From Paramacrobiotus metropolitanus (lineage: Eukaryota; Tardigrada; Eutardigrada; Parachela; Macrobiotidae): a stretch of DNA of 64,000 nucleotides. Positions within the stretch are counted from its first letter, which is position 1. Each line of letters starts with the position of its first letter. The notes under the pieces were generated by a model. The model made no database searches and was not told where the DNA came from. It was given only the letters and a program-made list of their open reading frames with translations. Positions 59,556 through 64,000 of this stretch are shown here, piece after piece. The translations under genes and the position numbers were made by a program. The DNA lies in NCBI RefSeq assembly GCF_019649055.1, contig NW_026570226.1, positions 2,728,001 to 2,792,000 of the forward strand. Reading direction: 5' to 3'.

Positions 59556-60971
59556 TTACAATATGGCATCGATAAAGTTCTGCAGTTCACGGTTAGAACT
59601 TCCGCCCGGTGCGACGGCCTCCCGAATCTTATCCTTCCATTTCAGCGCTGCTTTCCGAGCCGCGTCACTGTCGTAGCCGACACGCCGAACGGCCGCGACA
59701 ATTTTCTCACTGTTGATATTCTTTTTCTCTTCATCATTAGCAGCGTGCTCGCGGCGAACCAGCGACTCTCCCACACCCAGCTCTTCGACCCACAATGCGT
59801 TCTCCAGTTGATCCCCAAAGATGGGCCAACCGACAACGGGCTTCCCGTGGAACAAACTCTCGATCGTGCTATTCCATCCACAATGGCTTATAAAAACCGC
59901 GGTGGCTCGGTGGGCCAGAATCAGTTTCTGCGGTGCCCAGTGTAAAAACAGTCCCGGTGCTTCCGGATTGTCCACGTGGGTATCGATGCCGACACGTATG
60001 TCACCCGGCAGAATGGATTGCTGATGCTGGCGGATGGAAAAGATGAAGGGCTTTTTCAGCGCCTGCAGGGCCTTAGCGACCTCCACGATACGGCTCTCGT
60101 TGGGAATGACCACCGAGCCGAACGACACGTATACCACTGAGTTGTCTGCTTGGCGGTCCAGCCAACGTGTGACCTTTTGTCCGAGTTCGGCATGGCTGGG
60201 ATTCTGGTCATCCTTCTCTTCCGGCATAAACGGTCCCACGCAGTAATACTCCAGGCTGCTCATGCGGGAATCCTGCTTGATTTCATCAATAAAACGCTGC
60301 TCGATTTCCCGGAATGAATTGATAAGGAATCCGTTAGCTGTGGAGAAGAATTGGTTTATGGCTAAAGACAACTCCTTCTGCGTAGGACCGATGGCCGGTT
60401 GGGGGCCTTCCGACTCGGGTCGGATAATGTCAAAGCGTTCCATATGGTTTGTTTCGATGACTGGTGTGCGCTCGGTGACATACAGCATATTGCGGAACGG
60501 TCCAAGGGATGAGCAATTTAGGAAGTAGTACGGCAGCTTCCGCTCGACACACCCGACGATCGCTCCGGCAACGAAAATATCGGCCACCACTGCGTTAACC
60601 GGCACGGTGATACCATACTGATTGTTGCATTCCGAGGGGGGTTGCCCAGCAACGGGTATCCCTTTGACCAGCTTTTGCAGCGCCGGCAAGCCGTGATCCT
60701 GAAACCCCATCACGGAAGTCACGGTGAGAGCATCATCCGACTCACACTCGGGGATGCCGTCTTCCAGTCCAATCAGGTGGATGGATTGTTCATCCTCCGG
60801 AGTGAGCTCGCCTTTCTTGCGAAGATGTTCCACGGCCGCTTTGCAGATTACGAAGGTAACTTTGTGATTACGTGCTCTTAGTTTGCGGGCCAGTCCCACC
60901 ATCGGGATAGTGTGTCCGAATCCTGGGATCGAAATCAGCAAGAAATGTTTTATGGTGTTCTGAGCTGCCAT
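59556..60971 (-). CDS. UDP-glycosyltransferase, intronless, plant-type donor box
   Basis: 471 residues, ATG in context ACCATGG, stop TAA. GT-B fold family 1 glycosyltransferase that moves a sugar from a UDP-sugar to a small hydrophobic acceptor. The N-terminal catalytic histidine sits in PGFGHTIP (H20). The donor-binding box at about residues 345-390 reads WAPQKLILAH, then HCGWNSTIESL, then GWPIFGDQLENA. HCGWNST is characteristic of plant (PSPG-box) enzymes, whereas animal UGTs usually have HGG followed by a different residue set. There is no signal peptide and no C-terminal membrane anchor, both standard in animal ER UGTs, so the enzyme should be cytosolic. The lack of introns also sets it apart from its neighbours. 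A detoxification or plant-metabolite role is inferred. Confidence 0.93.
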   Translation of the reverse strand: MAAQNTIKHFLLISIPGFGHTIPMVGLARKLRARNHKVTFVICKAAVEHLRKKGELTPEDEQSIHLIGLEDGIPECESDDALTVTSVMGFQDHGLPALQKLVKGIPVAGQPPSECNNQYGITVPVNAVVADIFVAGAIVGCVERKLPYYFLNCSSLGPFRNMLYVTERTPVIETNHMERFDIIRPESEGPQPAIGPTQKELSLAINQFFSTANGFLINSFREIEQRFIDEIKQDSRMSSLEYYCVGPFMPEEKDDQNPSHAELGQKVTRWLDRQADNSVVYVSFGSVVIPNESRIVEVAKALQALKKPFIFSIRQHQQSILPGDIRVGIDTHVDNPEAPGLFLHWAPQKLILAHRATAVFISHCGWNSTIESLFHGKPVVGWPIFGDQLENALWVEELGVGESLVRREHAANDEEKKNINSEKIVAAVRRVGYDSDAARKAALKWKDKIREAVAPGGSSNRELQNFIDAIL

Positions 60972-62223
60972 GGTAGGTACAGTAATAACTTTAAGCGAAG
61001 TTCACCGGCGCTGCTAGCGATCTGACTGTCTTGAGAAATCAAACAAACTGGCGAAACGTAGAAGTAAGACTATGATACAAAGCCGGAAAAGGTATCAGTT
61101 CGCTATCGCCGCCATGTGCGCTGATAAGATAAGCACTGTAATTATTTGGAAATGCTAATAATCAAAATACTGCGAGCGCATGATTTATTCAATAATGGAT
61201 TTTTGTTCGGCATTCAAGGCGCTGTCATATCTTTCCCGCGGCGGCATTCATTGTAATTTGGTCTGATCAAGAGCCAATAATTTTGTCTAATTGCATTTCA
61301 CAATAAGCATTGCCTGAAATCTGCTCTGGTTCTGCAAAGTACGAATCAAATTAATGGAAAGGATTTCCTTTAATTCGTTATACAAGCGCAATACGAGTTC
61401 TGTAATCGATCTGCGGTGGCACTTGCCAAGGAATACGCGTAATGGTAATAATTATTATTATTAACTGACAACGGTAGTACATTTTTCTTGTTCTGCTGGC
61501 TTGCTGTGATCTAAATGATAAACTCTGTTATTGGCGTATTTTACAGAAAGAAAAACTTTGAGCCACTGCTATTTTCAGAATGTGTGGGAATCAACCGTTT
61601 CTGATTGCCGAGCATCCAGCTCAACAGCAGTCTTATCTTTGCATCCTGCTTCTGATCAGTGATGGCGCTCCACCTAGTCGTTTACACGCTTACGCCAACC
61701 GATGAATGATTAATGTGAGGTCGATTAATGTGATGTGCTAAACAAGACTGAATACGATCCTGACAAAACGTTTGTACGAACCGCGGCCATCCGGTAATCC
61801 GCCGCCATACCTTCGTCCATGCTCCATCTGATGACCATCGCCACAAGAGAACGTCATCAGATTGTTAAAGATAATAACTATTATTTACTAGTATATCTCG
61901 TGATCTATCCACCGCTTAATTAAGCGGGTGTTGAGCGTGAAGTGGCAGCTGTGGATGTTGGTCATGGTTCGACCGGGTGCATTTCTTTGCAAGTTCGCCG
62001 GCCAAACTACACCCCTGATTCATAGCTACACGCATATCAGTAAGGGTCAATCTAACTGCGAAGCGCAATTACACATGGTGGCAAACGTAGTGTAATGGCC
62101 ATCGTGCTAAGCGCTAACATCGCGCTGAATATGCGTTAGCTGCACCTTTACGTGCTCATCATCCGGACGGGCTTGTATTGTACATGGCCATTACAAAATA
62201 GCTGTCCCTTTACCGAAACACTG
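60972..62223. other. 5' flank of the glycosyltransferase
   Basis: AT-rich non-coding sequence with the GATA pair near its right-hand promoter position. No RNA gene or coding exon recognised. Confidence 0.4.
61122..61133 (-). promoter_or_regulatory. Paired GATA sites upstream of the glycosyltransferase
   Basis: TGATAAGATAAG gives two overlapping GATA motifs about 150 bp upstream of the start codon. GATA factors drive gut genes in many invertebrates, which would suit a detoxification enzyme. This is a motif match only. Confidence 0.3.
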
Positions 62224-62649
62224 TTAAAGCACATAATGCATGGATCGCACATTCCCAACAGCAGAAGACTTGGAGAAATTCAATTTTATTAATTTTTCCG
62301 CGGTCGAGAAGATGCGATCATCAGGCACACGGGTTTGTGAGGCATCATATACCGAAAAAACAGCGATAAGACCGGAGACGTTTACGGTGCACATGTGCCT
62401 CGTGTTGGAGGAGCATGAAAGTTGGATGTCGTAGCAAAATACCGACAAAGACCGCTTGCGATCAGCAAATGCGTTCATTCCAATAATCCAGTGTATAACT
62501 GGATTTCGATTAACCGCGCAAACACCATGTCCGTATCTAATTTTTATGCTTGAGAGTAATAAGCGGCTGCGCACAAGCTCAGTATGGCTAAATAAGCACA
62601 TGAACCGCATTTTCCGAATTTTGTGGGCATTTTCCGGTTCGTTGGGAGT

Positions 62650-62880
62650 TTACCCGGTCACGTATGGCATGCGTACCTTCCCTATATGTAATATGTAATT
62701 AGAATTCTGCGTTATCAATAAGCGAAATCGTTGCGCCGCAATTCTTCTGCAGTCAAAGTTCAACGCTCGAAGTCCAATGGCCTTTTCCACTTTAGCTTTG
62801 TTCTCAATCACTAGATACACCATACAGTATCGATAATTTTCCCTCGGATCAAAAGTAAACCCACAATTGAACGCTACATG
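62650..62880 (-). CDS. Possible exon of an unidentified minus-strand gene
   Basis: A minus-strand frame behind an acceptor-like TTGCATGTAG reads as ordinary protein (FNCGFTFDPRENYRYCMVYL) for about 60 codons. I do not recognise it. A second frame at 62224-62610 may belong to the same gene. Borders and frame are uncertain. Confidence 0.3.
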   Translation of the reverse strand, partial: HVAFNCGFTFDPRENYRYCMVYLVIENKAKVEKAIGLRALNFDCRRIAAQRFRLLITQNSNYILHIGKVRMPYVTG

Positions 62881-63156
62881 CAACTAATATAGCGTCTTTA
62901 CGCTTAGCCTAATTAAATTTATTCTTGTTTAAGCGCAAGGTATCCCCTTTATCAGCGGAAAAACACATATATCTACGGAAATCCAGATGGCAGTGTCTGT
63001 TATCATCTAATAAAATAAAGGGCAGCGCACTAATTAACGTAGAAACAGTTATTTACACCGATTTACAGTACTATCTTTTCCGCTTGACGGAGCCGGATGT
63101 ACTGGATACAGCTGCCAGACTGGCCGCTGCTGACTACATAACTCGCAAAAAATCTG

Positions 63157-63227
63157 CCGATTGCGGGAATCGAACCCGCGTCCTCTATACTCTAAGGCCG
63201 AGAGAGGCACCACTAGGCTATCGGCGT
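63157..63227 (-). tRNA. tRNA-like gene with pol III terminator
   Basis: Minus-strand sequence with box A (TAGCCTAGTGG), a perfect T-arm (GCGGG-TTCGATT-CCCGC), acceptor arms GCCGAT/ATCGGC, and a T6 terminator just after the 3' end (at about 63146-63151). The anticodon arm is unusual: CCTCT/AGAGG encloses 16 bases with an inner CTC/GAG pairing, so the anticodon is unclear. It could be a divergent tRNA gene or a tRNA-derived element. Confidence 0.55.
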
Positions 63228-63599
63228 ACAGCCGAATATCGTGAGATATTCTCCGTACAGCCGGCAACCTAACGAACAGAGCCACGCTCCTAACACAGCC
63301 CACTGCGCCTTAAACATGACAGCACGAATTAAGCTTGCCAGAAAATGCACTGTGACAATGCAGTAATGCTCTGTAAAAAATCGTTCTCAGTCTGTTTTGC
63401 TTCATTTCTATGTTAAAAATGGTGTGCACAAAAACTAATTTATTTGCACAAAAGCAGCTGAGCGTATGCGGATTTCTAAGAAACCAGCGAAAGTCGGGGA
63501 GGTCAAAAATGATAGAATTCATAGCACATTTACTTTTTAATGTACGGTGAAGGCTTCCATGGGTCAGCCACTTTCCACCACAAGACCAGTGTTTTCATA

Positions 63600-63784
63600 G
63601 CAACGCGTGTATAAGAAAAGGGAACACCAAAACCGCTGTGCGCCCTCCTGATGAAAGATTTGCACCCGGTTCTTCTCCAGTCTGGCCACGGACAAGTCAA
63701 AGGATCCGTTGACCGGGCGCACGGTGTACTCCGTCCACATGGGATTCCCGTACACTTCCAAATACGTGGACATGGACATTTGCT
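63600..63784 (-). CDS. Possible exon of an unidentified minus-strand gene
   Basis: Starts behind a good acceptor (GTGTACTTGCAG) and reads as protein with G/C-biased third codon positions (TYLEVYGNPMWTEYTVRP, NGSFDLSVARLEKNRVQIF). The composition suggests a beta-rich secreted or extracellular segment. The 3' border and the family are unknown, and the gene may run past the right edge. Confidence 0.4.
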
Positions 63785-64000
63785 GCAAGTACACTGTGTG
63801 TCTCAATTACTTTCAGCATCAAATCTCTTCAGCTTTCTCATTACAAGCTGCTAGAGAGAAATGACCCGGCACATGGTGCCATCATCCACAAATATGATGA
63901 CATTCGCTCACACTGAAACGCTTTTTTTAGGAACGGAATGTTGTGTAACACTACCGGTTTTCGTGCCAATAAGTACCATTCATTTGGTTTCGCTCATTTG

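Overview
The window is nuclear DNA of an invertebrate animal. Genes are split by GT-AG introns as short as 66 bp. They encode animal-type proteins: a receptor tyrosine kinase, peptidoglycan-recognition (PGRP) domains, rhodopsin-type and adhesion-type GPCRs. The rest is AT-rich, repeat-laden spacer. I suspect an ecdysozoan, possibly a tardigrade, but nothing visible proves it. All gene models were read by eye from frames, splice sites and phase agreement; none was checked by a search or by RNA.

Left part (1-15.4 kb): a Q/S/R-rich first exon (about 0.93-1.28 kb, minus), a small membrane protein (3.3-3.5 kb, minus), a 2-kb foldback element with an 8-bp target duplication and a 10-bp satellite core (4.5-6.5 kb), then the most striking locus. 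On the minus strand (8.3-11.06 kb) nine phase-compatible exons join a PGRP ectodomain, a short stalk, one membrane span and a complete tyrosine kinase. Head-to-head with it (11.5-13.2 kb, plus) lies a paralogue with the same PGRP-membrane plan but only a short tail. Together they look like a signalling receptor that may recognise peptidoglycan and a kinase-less partner or decoy. Two oppositely oriented satellite arrays follow (13.65-15.4 kb).

Middle (15.9-36.5 kb): two rhodopsin-type GPCR genes on the minus strand. One is compact (three exons, 327 aa) and its first intron carries perfect 28-bp inverted repeats near its splice sites. The other is a peptide-receptor-like gene (five exons, 414 aa) stretched over 12 kb by a 7.3-kb intron. 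The sequence from 32.2 to 36.5 kb shows no clear gene.

36.5-52.2 kb: a 15.7-kb Ty3/gypsy-type LTR retrotransposon with four long intact ORFs: gag, pol (protease-RT-RNase H-integrase, entered by a probable -1 shift) and two extra large proteins that do not look like envelope. ORF3 ends in four apparent winged-helix (linker-histone-like) repeats. ORF4 has an N-terminal zinc cluster and a helical core. Both extra ORFs sit just behind splice-acceptor-like sequences, and a short motif recurs twice in each spacer.

Right part (52.2-64 kb): a tRNA-like sequence next to the 3' LTR, a plus-strand adhesion GPCR gene (53.4-57.3 kb), an intronless UDP-glycosyltransferase with a plant-type donor box (59.6-61.0 kb, minus), a second tRNA-like gene and a few unassigned candidate exons.
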